Positions 16,906-26,141 of a stretch of 64,000 bases of DNA are shown here, one piece after another. Position numbers and translations under genes: made by a program. Position 1 is the first letter of the stretch, and each line of letters starts with the position of its first letter. Under the pieces are notes generated by a model that saw only the letters and a program-made list of their open reading frames with translations, made no database searches and was not told the DNA's origin. Source of the stretch: Candidatus Cloacimonadota bacterium (GTDB lineage: Bacteria > Cloacimonadota > Cloacimonadia > Cloacimonadales > Cloacimonadaceae); contig JAKOXG010000017.1 in NCBI GenBank assembly GCA_029781115.1, positions 1 through 64,000 on the forward strand. The letters are read 5' to 3'.

Positions 16906-18651
16906 TCATAGAATTGTAAGCTTTCCTTCACAATTCTTGCGCCCGACTTTGAGGCGGATTTGGTAGACGCCGGAGGGTAATTTCCTGAGCAGCGACCAAC
17001 TGGGAAAAGGCAAGCATCCTTCCAGCTCTGACACGGTGCCGAGGTCGTAGCTGCCCAGTTTCTGCCCTTTTATATTGAAGAGCTCCAGCCTGGCAGGGCC
17101 GGAAAGACCTTCGGGGACATACCAGCGCAGCACCGCACCCGCTCTGTTGCGCACCGGATTGGGATGCGCCTGCAAGCTCAGCACAGCCTTGGGAGCTTCC
17201 AGCTCCAGCTCCAATGGGGAAGAGTTGTAGCCCCCGTGTCCCAACCTGACAATCTTGACTTGAGCATCGCCTTTGAGGGGTATCCGGATGCTGATCTGCT
17301 TTTGCATCCAAGCGACGTCATAATCGTAGGTAAGAATCTCATCATCATACTGCACAATGGCTTGCAGCGGCGTTACATCAGGATAATCCGGCAGTTCCAG
17401 CTTCACCACCACCGAGCCCAGGGAGTAGTTTGTGGAAACCAAAGTCGGCGGAAGCATTTGCAGATCTCCATCCCAGGGAAAGGCATGACAAAGCAGGCTG
17501 ATCCAGCGATACTGGGCAAAATCCAGCTTATAGTAATAAGTCCAGAATGCCTCAAAATACTGCCAATCCCAAGGCAACCACAGCGCCGCTCCACCCACAT
17601 CTGCTACATAGGTCAGGTTGTTTTTGCGCACGACCACATTCTCCCAGGCAGCCAGCACAGCCCGGGCATCGTTTTGCAGCTCCAGATCTGCCGTTCCCGT
17701 GCTTACCTTGCCAAAGAATTCATAGATATCCACATCGCAAAAGCCGTGATTCATCTCATGACACCCGAGCCTGAGGGCAAGCAGCTCAGATGCGCGGAAG
17801 CGATACTTGATGCTAAAGCTTTTCAGCTCTTGCAGGAAGGATTCAAAATCTTGCATCCTGATCGCCGAGCAGGTGACCGGAACGGGATACTGCCCCGGGT
17901 TTTGGCTGCCATAGAGATCGTAAGAAGCGATGTAAGCATCCACAATCTGGCTGCAGATGGCTTCAGGTGCGACATTGCCATCAAACCAAGCCATCATCTC
18001 CCGATAGGGAAAGCCCCGATAAGGCACCTCATCTTCAGAGCCGATCACATAGTCCGCCACGCTTTTGATCTCCGTAAGCACCTCCACACTCTGCATGCTA
18101 CAGGCATCCAGAATCAGGATGTCCAGATGCGGCAAACCCTGCAATGCAGCCTTGAACTGGCCATTGGAGACGTTGATCTGGCTCTGCTGTCCATCATCCG
18201 GACAGATCCACTTACTGCCCTGATCTTTGAACCAGTTATTGCCATGTCCCCAGATGACAAGCGCCTTCCTTTGCGATGGATAGCGCTTGAAACCCCAAGA
18301 GGCAAAATCGTAAAGAGTGCGAGGATCGCCACTATTGACAGGCCCCAGATTCTGGACTACGGGAGAAGTGATCTGCGGTGAATTGTCCGCTCTGATAAGC
18401 CGTCTTTGTCCGCCCGGATAAGGTGAATCTTCCGGCAGGTCGCTCTGCACCACCAGCTTGAGATTGGCCGGCAATGCGGCAGCTTCCATATCGTTGATGT
18501 TTTGGATGGCTGCTTCGCTGAGGTTGTTATCGCCGGCGATATAGACCAGCACCGTCCAGCTATCTGCCCCATTTGCATACAGGTGCAGGGCAAACAGGAA
18601 AAGCAGCCAAGCGATGATGCCTGGCTTGCTTTTCACACTAAAAGAAGGCAT
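16906..18651 (-). CDS. Secreted clostripain-type (C11) cysteine protease with C-terminal sorting domain
   Basis: The start is ATG 18651. The frame runs 83 codons further upstream into the kinase gene with low-complexity sequence that is not protein-like. The 581-aa product has a signal peptide (~1-27), WTVLVYIAGDNNLSEAA (the C11 opening block), catalytic His136 in WGHGNNW and Cys184 in LDACSM. Clostripains cleave after Arg or Lys. The last ~90 residues are a type IX-style tail (HPNPVRNRAG, LFNIKGQKLGSY, LPSGVYQIRLK). It is expected at the cell surface or outside, where it would release peptides for amino-acid fermentation. It lies 14 bases after buk. Confidence 0.85.
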   Translation of the reverse strand: MPSFSVKSKPGIIAWLLFLFALHLYANGADSWTVLVYIAGDNNLSEAAIQNINDMEAAALPANLKLVVQSDLPEDSPYPGGQRRLIRADNSPQITSPVVQNLGPVNSGDPRTLYDFASWGFKRYPSQRKALVIWGHGNNWFKDQGSKWICPDDGQQSQINVSNGQFKAALQGLPHLDILILDACSMQSVEVLTEIKSVADYVIGSEDEVPYRGFPYREMMAWFDGNVAPEAICSQIVDAYIASYDLYGSQNPGQYPVPVTCSAIRMQDFESFLQELKSFSIKYRFRASELLALRLGCHEMNHGFCDVDIYEFFGKVSTGTADLELQNDARAVLAAWENVVVRKNNLTYVADVGGAALWLPWDWQYFEAFWTYYYKLDFAQYRWISLLCHAFPWDGDLQMLPPTLVSTNYSLGSVVVKLELPDYPDVTPLQAIVQYDDEILTYDYDVAWMQKQISIRIPLKGDAQVKIVRLGHGGYNSSPLELELEAPKAVLSLQAHPNPVRNRAGAVLRWYVPEGLSGPARLELFNIKGQKLGSYDLGTVSELEGCLPFPSWSLLRKLPSGVYQIRLKVGRKNCEGKLTIL

Positions 18652-18665
18652 ATTCGGGATGAGGA

Positions 18666-19739
18666 TTAATAGTCTTGAGCTTCTTCCAAGCCTTCCAAGA
18701 CGCGCACGCCGCCCATGGCGAGTGCCTCCATCTCTTTTTCGCCGGGGAAGAGCTTGATGGGAGCGATGAATTCCACTCTTTCGCGCACTGTCTGCACGAT
18801 GAGATCGTTGTAGACCAAGCCACCGCTCATGCTGATGCAATCCACCTTGCCTTTGAGCACCGTAGCGCAGGCGCCGATCTCTTTGGCCACCTGATAGCAC
18901 ATGGCGTCTTGGATGAGCTTGGCTTTGGCGTCGCCAGCCTGGATGCGTCTGCTCACCTCGATGCCGTCATCTGTGCCCAGATAGGCCATCCAGCCGGCGG
19001 TTTTGCTGAGGTGATGAGTGAGCTCAGCCTTGGTATATTTACCGCTGTAGGCGAGGTCCAAGAGGTCGCCGATGGGTAGAGCACCGGCTCTTTGCGGCGA
19101 GAAGGAACCCATGCCCAAGAGGGCGTTGTTGACGTCCACGATGCGGCCATTCAGAATGGCTGCCACCGAGATGCCGCCACCCATATGCACACCGATCTGA
19201 TTGGTGTGTTCCAAGGGTTTGCCCAGTTCTTTGGCACACAATCTGGCGATATAGCGCAGATTCAGCGCATGCATCAGGGATTTGCGTTCGATCTCCGGAA
19301 TGCCGGAAATGCGGGCGATGTCGTCAAATTCATCTACCACCACCGGGTCTACGATAAAAGCGGGAATATTGAGTTCTTTGCTGATGGCGTCTGCGATAAA
19401 GGCACCCAGGTTTGAGGCGTGGATACGTCCCCAACGTGTTGGATCCTTCAAGTCCTCCAGCATCTGAGGCGTAATCTTCCAAGAGCCACCGGGAACCGGA
19501 CGCACCAATCCACCCCGACCCACCACACAATCCAGGCTGTCCAAAGGCACATTGTGCTTGGTCATGGCATTTAACACCAAATCTTTGCGAAATTCATACT
19601 GTTCGATGATTCCGGGGAAAGGAGCCAGCTCTTCCGGAGTGTGACGCAACACCTCTTCAAAGACCGGTGTCTCCGAATCATAAACGGCAATCTTTGTGGA
19701 TGTGGATCCAGGGTTGATAGCGAGAACGCGATAAGACAT
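18666..19739 (-). CDS. buk: Butyrate kinase
   Basis: The 357-aa ASKHA-fold kinase converts acyl-phosphate plus ADP to acid plus ATP, giving substrate-level ATP from butyryl- or a branched acyl-phosphate. The N-terminal NPGSTSTKIAVYD, the GRGGLVRPVPGG block and IGVHMGGGISVAAILNGR are typical of butyrate kinases, and the first separates it from acetate kinase. A phosphate acyltransferase (ptb) is not next to it. The ribosome binding site AAGGAGG is strong. It is transcribed ahead of the secreted protease. Confidence 0.93.
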   Translation of the reverse strand: MSYRVLAINPGSTSTKIAVYDSETPVFEEVLRHTPEELAPFPGIIEQYEFRKDLVLNAMTKHNVPLDSLDCVVGRGGLVRPVPGGSWKITPQMLEDLKDPTRWGRIHASNLGAFIADAISKELNIPAFIVDPVVVDEFDDIARISGIPEIERKSLMHALNLRYIARLCAKELGKPLEHTNQIGVHMGGGISVAAILNGRIVDVNNALLGMGSFSPQRAGALPIGDLLDLAYSGKYTKAELTHHLSKTAGWMAYLGTDDGIEVSRRIQAGDAKAKLIQDAMCYQVAKEIGACATVLKGKVDCISMSGGLVYNDLIVQTVRERVEFIAPIKLFPGEKEMEALAMGGVRVLEGLEEAQDY

Positions 19740-19759
19740 AAATCCTCCTTAGGATTCAA

Positions 19760-19790
19760 TTTATATGATTTATGCAAGGCTTGCAGTCAA
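19760..19790 (-). promoter_or_regulatory. Probable promoter of buk
   Basis: On the minus strand TTGACT (19785-19790) is followed after 18-19 bases by ATATAA/TATAAA (19760-19766), then the AAGGAGG site and ATG 19739. A second TTGACA lies just upstream. Confidence 0.4.
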
Positions 19791-20013
19791 GGCTCTTTTG
19801 TCAATGAGAAAGTGACGCACCTTGAGATTTCACCCGAGATAATGCAGTATATTCAAGCTCCAATCCAAATAAAGCGGCAAAGGCCATTGCACTTAAAGAG
19901 GACGGTTCGGCAAGCGCCGGCCACCGGAGAAGGGGTCGCTTTGGCAAGCGACCATACTTGCCCCCATCCGTAGAAAAATAAACCGCCGTTAGCCCGCCCT
20001 AATTCTTGGGAAA
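19791..20013. other. Spacer between buk and hydA with hairpins, no gene seen
   Basis: The gap contains a perfect 8-bp hairpin GGTCGCTT-TGGC-AAGCGACC (19934-19953) and CCGG-CCA-CCGG (19917-19927). A CATCCGTAGAAAAAT segment follows (about 19976) that recurs, in varied form, in the hairpin clusters near 24943 and 26142. No coding frame is supported. Confidence 0.4.
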
Positions 20014-20020
20014 GAAAAAA

Positions 20021-20049
20021 GCCCCGGATCGTGCAGACCCAGGGCCGGG
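20021..20049 (-). terminator. Probable terminator of the hydrogenase operon
   Basis: On the minus strand CCCGG ... CCGGG forms a GC-rich stem followed by GCTTTTTTC. It lies 27 bases after the hydA stop. Confidence 0.5.
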
Positions 20050-20075
20050 ATTGTCATGAAAAAGCCATTAGGCTA

Positions 20076-21857
20076 TCAGTGTTTATGAGTTGCTTCCTTC
20101 ACCACTTTTCCGGTATTTACGTTACGCTCGAAATAGAAGGTGTGAAGCAGCTTGAGAGCTTTCGGGGAAAGAGGTTCTCCCAGGAACTCTTTATAGACTT
20201 TCTGCACTTCGGGGTTGTGATGTGATTTGCGAACGGGCAGCTCTCTATCTTCTTTGTAAAGAGCCTGGCCTCTGCGTGCTCTGTCAGCGATGTCGTTTCC
20301 GAAGGGTTGTCCACCGCCGCCCACGCAACCACCGGGGCAAGCCATGATTTCGATGAAGTGCCAGGGAGATTCGCCTGTGGTGGTCAAACCTTCACGCACC
20401 TGATCCATCACCTTGCGGGCGTTGGAGAGACCGTGAGCCACAGCCACTTTCAGATCGCCAAATCCGGGGATGGGAACAGTGGCTTGTTTCACGCCATCCA
20501 GACCGCGCACTGCTTCAATATCTATGTTTTCCAGCTCTTCGCCAGTTACCAGGGTGTAGGCAGAGCGGATAGCGGCTTCCATCACGCCACCGGTAGCACC
20601 AAAGATGGTTCCGGCGCCGGTGTAGAAGCTCATTCCTTCATCTGCATCTTCTTCCGGGATGTTGGCAAAGTCGATGCCGGCTTCCTTGATCATGCGGATA
20701 AATTCACGTGTGGTGAGCACGTAGTCTGTATCCTGGAATCCGGAATCTCTGAGCTCGGGACGTCTGGCCTCAAACTTCTTTGCGGTGCAGGGCATGATCG
20801 CCACGCTCACGATCTTGGCGGGGTCGATGTTGTTCTGCTCGGCATAATAGGTCTTGGACAGCGCACCAAACATGCTCATGGGTGATTTTGCCGTGGAGAC
20901 ACAATCTGCCAGATCAGGGTAATATGTTTCCATAAATTTGATCCAGCCGGGCGAGCAGGAGGTGATGAGGGGGCGTTTGCTGCCGGATTTGAGTTTGGCA
21001 ACGCATTCGCTTCCTTCTTCCATGATGGTGAGGTCAGCGGTGAAGTTTGTATCCATCACGCTATCGAAGCCGATCTTACGCAGAGCGGCATACATCTTCT
21101 TGGGAGTCACAGAGCCCATCGGCATGCCAAATTCGTCGCCCAAAGAGGCGCGGATGGCGGGTGCTTCCTGCACGATCACGTGCTTTTCGGGATCCAGAAT
21201 AGCTTCCCAGACTGCGTTTACTTCGCTGTTTTCACGCAGGGCACCGGTAGGGCAGTAAACTGTGCATTGACCGCAGTTTACACAGGCGCTGTTGCCTATT
21301 CCATGCTCGAAAGCCACGGATGGATAGGATTCAAAGCCGCGCTCGGTCATGGTGAGGGCATAGACGGTCTGTGTTTCGTTACAGACGGTGATGCATCTGC
21401 CGCAACCTATGCACTTGTTTGGGTCTCTGATGATTGAGGGAGAGCTGTCATCTATAGGTTTCTTTTCCAACAGGGTTGGCAGGGCGTTAGCTTCGATGCC
21501 CAGGTTGTTTGCCAAGGACTGAAGCTCGCATTTGTTGTTTGCCGCACAGGTGGGGCAGACAACCTCGTGGTTTGAGAGTATCATTTCCACCAGGGTTCTT
21601 CTGTAGGCACGCAGTTTTTTGCTATTGGTGGTGATCTTCATCCCTTCTTCGCAAGGCGTGCTGCAGGCACGTTTGGGGACGGGCATTCTCTCGATTTCGA
21701 CCACACAGACGCCGCAGTTGGCGGTGGGTGGAAGATCCGGATGGTAGCACAAACGGGGGATGTAAAAGCCGTGTTTATCGGCGGCTTGTATGATGGTCAT
21801 CCCTTCCGGAACTTCCAGTTGGTGACCATCGATCCAGACGTTGACTGTTTTAGCCAT
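20076..21857 (-). CDS. hydA: [FeFe]-hydrogenase catalytic subunit of an NADH-linked trimeric enzyme
   Basis: This subunit makes or consumes H2, probably by electron confurcation from NADH and reduced ferredoxin together with HydB and HydC. The 593-aa order is: N-terminal [2Fe-2S] plant-type domain (Cys37, 48, 51, 65), a His-Cys3 [4Fe-4S] segment (HEVVCPTCAANNKC), two [4Fe-4S] motifs (CIGCGRCITVC, CVNCGQCTVYCPTG), then H-cluster motifs TSCSPGW, MPCTAKKFE and MACPGGCVGGGG. All cluster ligands are present. It is the last gene of hydC-hydB-hydA. Such enzymes let fermenters dispose of electrons as H2, typical of syntrophic Cloacimonadota. The bifurcating mode is inferred from the gene set. Confidence 0.95.
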   Translation of the reverse strand: MAKTVNVWIDGHQLEVPEGMTIIQAADKHGFYIPRLCYHPDLPPTANCGVCVVEIERMPVPKRACSTPCEEGMKITTNSKKLRAYRRTLVEMILSNHEVVCPTCAANNKCELQSLANNLGIEANALPTLLEKKPIDDSSPSIIRDPNKCIGCGRCITVCNETQTVYALTMTERGFESYPSVAFEHGIGNSACVNCGQCTVYCPTGALRENSEVNAVWEAILDPEKHVIVQEAPAIRASLGDEFGMPMGSVTPKKMYAALRKIGFDSVMDTNFTADLTIMEEGSECVAKLKSGSKRPLITSCSPGWIKFMETYYPDLADCVSTAKSPMSMFGALSKTYYAEQNNIDPAKIVSVAIMPCTAKKFEARRPELRDSGFQDTDYVLTTREFIRMIKEAGIDFANIPEEDADEGMSFYTGAGTIFGATGGVMEAAIRSAYTLVTGEELENIDIEAVRGLDGVKQATVPIPGFGDLKVAVAHGLSNARKVMDQVREGLTTTGESPWHFIEIMACPGGCVGGGGQPFGNDIADRARRGQALYKEDRELPVRKSHHNPEVQKVYKEFLGEPLSPKALKLLHTFYFERNVNTGKVVKEATHKH

Positions 21858-22003
21858 AATTATCTTTCCTTTTTTATCTTACTTTTTTATTATATCTTTC
21901 ACAGCACTGCGGGAGAGCGACCCATATCTCATCCAAGACTCGATTCAGGTCGTTCCAAGCAGGCTGATACCCAGAGAATATCTCTTTGTACATTCAATTT
22001 CCC

Positions 22004-23857
22004 TTAGAAAGGCTCACCAGGTTTGCGCACGGCGGCGCGACCTTTTTTACCGGTTAAGTCTTCATGGACTCCAGGAATTTTATCAATGGCTTTCACAGGG
22101 CAGACGTCAAAGCAGTTGCCGCATTTGATGCATTCAACCTGATTGATGGTGTATTTCTCTTCTTTTGAACCGCTGATGCAACCTGTGGGGCACTTGCGTG
22201 AGCAGAGTGAGCAGCCGATGCATTTGTCCTTATCGATCTCAAAGTGCATCAGATCGAGGCAGACGTTGGCCTTACAGGTCTTGTCACGGATGTGGGATTC
22301 ATATTCATCGCGGAAATAGCGGATGGTGGAAAGCACGGGGTTGGGAGCGGTTTGACCGAGGCCGCAGAGTGAGAGATTGCGCACGGTTTCTCCCAAGCGC
22401 AACAGCTCTTCGATATCTCCTTCTTTGCCTTTGCCAGAGGTGATGCGTTCCATGATGTGGAGCATCTGCTTGAGTCCGATACGGCAGGGAGAGCATTTTC
22501 CGCAGGATTCTTCCACGCAAAATTCGATGAAGAACTTGGCCACGTTGACCATGCACTTACGCTCGTCCATCACGATCACGCCACCGGAACCCATCATGGC
22601 TCCGCGGGCTTTGAGGCTTTCATAGTCCACGCCCACGTCAAGGTGTTCGGCGGTCAAGCAGCCACCGGAGGGGCCGCCCAGTTGCACGGCTTTAAACTTG
22701 CGATCATCGATGATGCCGCCACCCACTTCAAAGATCAATTCTTTGAGGGTGGTGCCCATGGGCACTTCCACGAGACCGGTATTGCGCACATCACCTGTGA
22801 GGGCAAACACTTTGGTTCCCTTGGAGGTCTCGGTTCCCATGCCGGCAAACCAATCAGCTCCCTTCACAAAGATGCTGGGAATATTGGCAAAAGTTTCCAC
22901 GTTGTTCACCACGGTGGGTTTGCCCCAGAGGCCTTGCACGGCGGGATAAGGAGGCTTGGGTGTGGGGTTTCCACGCTCGCCTTCGACGGAGTGGATGAGA
23001 GCCATCTCTTCACCGCACACAAAAGCTCCGGCTCCGGTGCGCACTTCAGCTTCAAAGCAGAAGTCTGTGCCAAAAATGTTCTTACCAATCATGCCCTTGC
23101 TGCGGGCTTGTTCGATCGCCTGGCGGATGCGTTTGATAGCCAGGGGATATTCGGCACGGATGTAGAAGAAACCTTGGCTGGCTCCGATGCTGTAGGCAGC
23201 GATCATCATGCCTTCCAGCACCCTGTGCGGATCGCCTTCCAATACGGAACGATCCATGAAAGCACCGGGGTCACCTTCGTCACCGTTGCAGATGATATAC
23301 TTTTCTTCTTCCGGTCTGTCGTGCACCATCTGCCATTTTCTGTAGGTGGGGAATCCGGCACCGCCGCGTCCTCTCAAACCGGAGGCTTTGACGACGTCGA
23401 TGGCACCCTGGGAACCCATCTTGAGCGCCATTTCCAGAGCCTTATAACCGCCGCGGGCGATGTATTCTTCCATGCTTTCGGGGTCGATCTCGCCGCAGTT
23501 TTCCAGTGCCACTTTGATCTGCTTATTGTAAAAGGGCACTTCTTCTTTCATCTTGATAGTCTTCTCATCATCCTGCACCAAAAGACGTTCCACGATGCGT
23601 CCATTGATGATGTGCTCTTCCACGATCTCGTTGACGTCTTCGATTGCCACGTTTTTGTAGAAGATTCCTTCGGGATTAACCACTAAAAGCGGCCCAAAGG
23701 AGCAAGGCCCCATACAGCCGGTTCCGATGATGTTGACTTCGTTTGTCAGCTCTTTTTCATCGATTGCTTTTTGTAAAGCTTCTTTGAGTTTCAAGGCACC
23801 TGCTGAGATGCAGCTTGAGCCGCAGCAAACCAGCAGATCTATTCTTTTAAGAGACAT
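22004..23857 (-). CDS. hydB: NuoF-like flavin/iron-sulfur subunit of the NADH-linked hydrogenase
   Basis: The start is ATG 23857, 6 bases behind AAGGAGG. The ATG at 23863 abuts that site and is too close. The 617-aa protein has an N-terminal thioredoxin-like [2Fe-2S] domain (CCGSSCISAG, GTGCMGPCSFGP), the NuoF core with the FMN/NADH site (GRGGAGFPTYRKW, GDEGDPGAFMDRS), a [4Fe-4S] site (CGKCSPCRIG) and a C-terminal two-cluster ferredoxin domain (CIGCSLCSRKC, CIKCGNCFDVC). It oxidises or reduces NAD(H) and is the expected bifurcation site. A 146-base gap with no recognisable feature separates it from hydA. Confidence 0.95.
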   Translation of the reverse strand: MSLKRIDLLVCCGSSCISAGALKLKEALQKAIDEKELTNEVNIIGTGCMGPCSFGPLLVVNPEGIFYKNVAIEDVNEIVEEHIINGRIVERLLVQDDEKTIKMKEEVPFYNKQIKVALENCGEIDPESMEEYIARGGYKALEMALKMGSQGAIDVVKASGLRGRGGAGFPTYRKWQMVHDRPEEEKYIICNGDEGDPGAFMDRSVLEGDPHRVLEGMMIAAYSIGASQGFFYIRAEYPLAIKRIRQAIEQARSKGMIGKNIFGTDFCFEAEVRTGAGAFVCGEEMALIHSVEGERGNPTPKPPYPAVQGLWGKPTVVNNVETFANIPSIFVKGADWFAGMGTETSKGTKVFALTGDVRNTGLVEVPMGTTLKELIFEVGGGIIDDRKFKAVQLGGPSGGCLTAEHLDVGVDYESLKARGAMMGSGGVIVMDERKCMVNVAKFFIEFCVEESCGKCSPCRIGLKQMLHIMERITSGKGKEGDIEELLRLGETVRNLSLCGLGQTAPNPVLSTIRYFRDEYESHIRDKTCKANVCLDLMHFEIDKDKCIGCSLCSRKCPTGCISGSKEEKYTINQVECIKCGNCFDVCPVKAIDKIPGVHEDLTGKKGRAAVRKPGEPF

Positions 23858-23871
23858 TGTCATCCTCCTTC

Positions 23872-23991
23872 CTAATTACCTTTCGCCGCTAAATATTCAG
23901 AGACGATTTTGATTCGTGTATCTGACCCGCGCAGCTTCATCTCTTCCTTCGCTTTGTCGCGGATCTCCTTAAGGTCGGCAAGTGTCTTCAT
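23872..23991 (-). CDS. 39-residue remnant of a hydrogenase-associated [2Fe-2S] ferredoxin (HndB-like N-terminus)
   Basis: ATG 23991 has GGAGG 7 bases before it, and the frame ends at TAG 23872, just before the hydB ribosome binding site. The sequence (MKTLADLKEIRDKAKEEMKL ... TRIKIV) matches the start of the small thioredoxin-like ferredoxins usually encoded between hydC and hydB. It stops where the first cysteine-containing segment (VGMATCG-type) would begin. No cysteine is left, so it cannot bind a cluster. It may be a decayed gene or a retained helix peptide that docks to the complex. The intact reading frame and ribosome binding site favour translation. Confidence 0.6.
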   Translation of the reverse strand: MKTLADLKEIRDKAKEEMKLRGSDTRIKIVSEYLAAKGN

Positions 23992-24088
23992 CAGACAACC
24001 TCCATGTTTGTATTTTTTAAATTACTTCGTTTTAAAGCGTGATCGGTGTATTTGATCACATTGGGACAAATCTTGCATGCGTGCCAGC

Positions 24089-24568
24089 TTATTTATACTG
24101 GGCTAAGACTTTCTCTACCTGGTCTTTGGTCTCAACGCGGCCAAAGGTGTCCTCGCCGATCACAAACACCGGAGCAAGCGAACATGCTCCCACGCAGCGA
24201 ACTGCGCTCAGAGTGAAACGACCATCTTCGGTGGTCTCACCCATGGGGGTATCCAAAACGTCCGAAATCATCTGAGCCAACTTGGGCGCACCTTTCACAT
24301 AGCAGGCGGTGCCCATGCAAATGTTGAGGGTGTATTTGCCACGTGGCTTCATGGAGAAGAAGTTGTAAAAGGTAACCACTCCATAGATCTTGCTCACCGG
24401 GATATTCATCTCGGCAGCGATAAACTCTTGTACCTCGATGGGTAGATAGCCAAAGATCTCTTGAGCAATGCGGAGAATCTCAATCAGGGGATTGCGAAGA
24501 TTTTTCCTCTCTTCAATTACTTCTCTGAGCCTTTGGTAAGGTTGCTTTAACTGGGTATCGGGAGACAT
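24089..24568 (-). CDS. hydC: NuoE-like [2Fe-2S] subunit of the NADH-linked hydrogenase
   Basis: The start is ATG 24568, preceded by AAGGAGGAGTG. A GTG just upstream overlaps the spacing. The 159-aa protein has the NuoE helical N-domain (LIEILRIAQEIFGYLP, VYGVVTFYNFF pattern) and a thioredoxin-like [2Fe-2S] domain with cysteines in CMGTACYVKG and CVGACSLAP. It passes electrons within HydABC. It is the first gene of the operon. Confidence 0.93.
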   Translation of the reverse strand: MSPDTQLKQPYQRLREVIEERKNLRNPLIEILRIAQEIFGYLPIEVQEFIAAEMNIPVSKIYGVVTFYNFFSMKPRGKYTLNICMGTACYVKGAPKLAQMISDVLDTPMGETTEDGRFTLSAVRCVGACSLAPVFVIGEDTFGRVETKDQVEKVLAQYK

Positions 24569-24833
24569 CACTCCTCCTTTCTATCATATTTTGTTCGTTC
24601 TTTTCGGTTGGGTTTTCGCCTTCAACGATCAAGAAACCAAGCTCGGAAATATCATCAATTTCGCCGATAACAGCTTGATCTTCCAAGCAATAAGGAGAGG
24701 ATATAAAAGCACACTTAGCCCTTGTGTCAAGCCCCAGACCAGGGTTCAGAAACTCGCCTTCTAAATTGGTTTTCTCGTCGTTTAAGATCATTCCTTCTAT
24801 ACCTATAATAGTAGTATAGTGACAGCCCAACAA

Positions 24834-25079
24834 AAGTGGCTAAAAAGTCAAGCAAAAAGTAGACAAACTTTATTTTGGATAAGTTTGAAAGGAGAAAACC
24901 CTGTATACAAGCCGGCTCGGGGACAAGCTCCGCTTGCTGCCTCATCCGTGGAAAACCAAAAGCTCTGAAGCCACACCCATCCCAGTAGCAAACGCGTGCA
25001 TCCCCGATACGGGCGTCAGCGACTGACGACTGACTACTGACTACTTGCAAGCGCAGCTTGCGCCGACGCAGTCGGCAAC
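24834..25079. repeat. Intergenic micro-hairpin and heptamer-repeat cluster, copy 1
   Basis: The spacer holds CAAGC-TCC-GCTTG (24924-24936) and three perfect 15-base hairpins: CGTCAG-CGA-CTGACG (25014-25028), GCAAGC-GCA-GCTTGC (25047-25061) and GCCGAC-GCA-GTCGGC (25062-25076). Between them lies a heptamer run CTGACGA, CTGACTA, CTGACTA (25023-25043). A matching arrangement with the same lead-in (CATCCGTGGAAAA) lies at 26142-26287. The region 24572-24833 just upstream of hydC carries its control region. No gene is supported there. Confidence 0.6.
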
Positions 25080-25616
25080 TTACTTCGGGTCTGTAAAGAT
25101 CTCACTCCAATCAGGTTCTACCGCCTGATCCACCCCAAAACCGTGATACTGGTTGTCTTTGGCATCAAACCACATTTTAACACCCGTTTTCAAGGGGTTT
25201 TTATCTTTGGCAACCGCCATAATCATCTTGTAAGGCGCAACATACACATATTTGCCATCGCTCAGATCATTGAGCTTGTCCATCATCTCTTTGGTGTAGA
25301 TATCGGTGGGCTTCCAGGCAATCACAAACTGCCATTTCTCCTGCACACCTTTCTTGATCTTGGCAGCACTCAAGGCTTCGCTCATCGAAAATCCGCCGCC
25401 GCCATCATGCTCTTTCCAATAATCATCCACCTCTTGCTTCAAAGATTCCATGGCGGTCATGATCTCGGCCGCTCTCTTCTTGGCGAGGCTGGCCTGGATG
25501 CGCGGAACCACAAAGATCCACACCGCCAAAACCACCAATACTATGATGATCACTATGCCCCAAAACTTTGTCTTACCGCTGATCCTGCTCTCTTTTTTGC
25601 CTTCTGTATTTTCCAA
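25080..25616 (-). CDS. Membrane-anchored protein of unknown function
   Basis: The start is TTG 25616, 7 bases behind AAAGGAG. The longer frame upstream (to 25688) lacks such a site. The 178-aa product has a lysine-rich N-terminus, one membrane helix (~17-38, FWGIVIIIVLVVLAVWIFVV), a helical stretch like that of pseudopilins (KKRAAEIMTAMESLKQEVDD), and a beta-rich C-terminal part with GKYVYVAPYKMIMAV. The prepilin peptidase motif is missing, so it is not a clear pilin. It is monocistronic, facing the repeat-rich spacer. Confidence 0.6.
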   Translation of the reverse strand: MENTEGKKESRISGKTKFWGIVIIIVLVVLAVWIFVVPRIQASLAKKRAAEIMTAMESLKQEVDDYWKEHDGGGGFSMSEALSAAKIKKGVQEKWQFVIAWKPTDIYTKEMMDKLNDLSDGKYVYVAPYKMIMAVAKDKNPLKTGVKMWFDAKDNQYHGFGVDQAVEPDWSEIFTDPK

Positions 25617-25810
25617 TCTATTCTCCTTTTGAAAGCCCTTGGGCCTCCCGTTTTTAGGTAATATAACCCAAATGGCAGGCCAGGACAAGACGTAATTTCA
25701 CCGCCACCCACCCGCCAGTTCCCGGGGAGTTTAAACCCGTTTTTCTACACTTTTTTGCTCCGAAAAATGAGCCACATCTCCCCCACTCTCCACCCTGAAA
25801 AAGCAGGCCT

Positions 25811-26034
25811 AAAATCAATATTTGGCATCTGTATATAATTTGCTCAGGCAATTCCCACTTTTTCGACCCCTCTCAAATGCCCATTTCATGCGGCTTGCCA
25901 ACCCCGCCCCTACTACCCTCCTGCTCATCGAGTAAGCAAGTAGCAGGAAAGCAGTAGCTTAGGAGGAAGAGCGAAAGGGAGAAAAATCGTCCTGCGGAAA
26001 GTGGTCAGCCTGGGCTGAAAAGCAATATTTGCAC
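25811..26034 (+). repeat. Dispersed intergenic element, copy B
   Basis: This ~224-bp unit is flanked by two direct repeats, AAAATCAATATTTGGC on the left (25811-25826) and AAAAGCAATATTTGC on the right (about 26018-26032). The conserved core TTTCGACCCCTCTCAAATG starts at 25859. The central stem CCTGCT ... AGCAGG has the same position in copy C, where it is CTTACT ... AGTAAG. No ORF is present. Confidence 0.8.
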
Positions 26035-26141
26035 AAACAACGGATGTGGGTCAAATAAAATAAAGCCCTCTAAAATGGTAGGAGAATTGGGCCAGCGGAG
26101 CCCTGACACCTAAAACCTTGCCGAAGGCACCTATTCGTGTG

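Noticed and set aside
17164-18381. 405-aa frame antisense to the clostripain-type gene
   Set aside because: Overlaps a well-supported protease with intact catalytic motifs. No homology is recognised.
22457-23686. 409-aa frame antisense to hydB
   Set aside because: It mirrors hydB codon structure, is rich in His/Gly/Asp as expected of a shadow frame, and lacks a ribosome binding site.
24513-24833. 106-aa frame upstream of and overlapping hydC (minus strand)
   Set aside because: It overlaps hydC by over 50 bases in another frame, has no proper ribosome binding site and matches no family.
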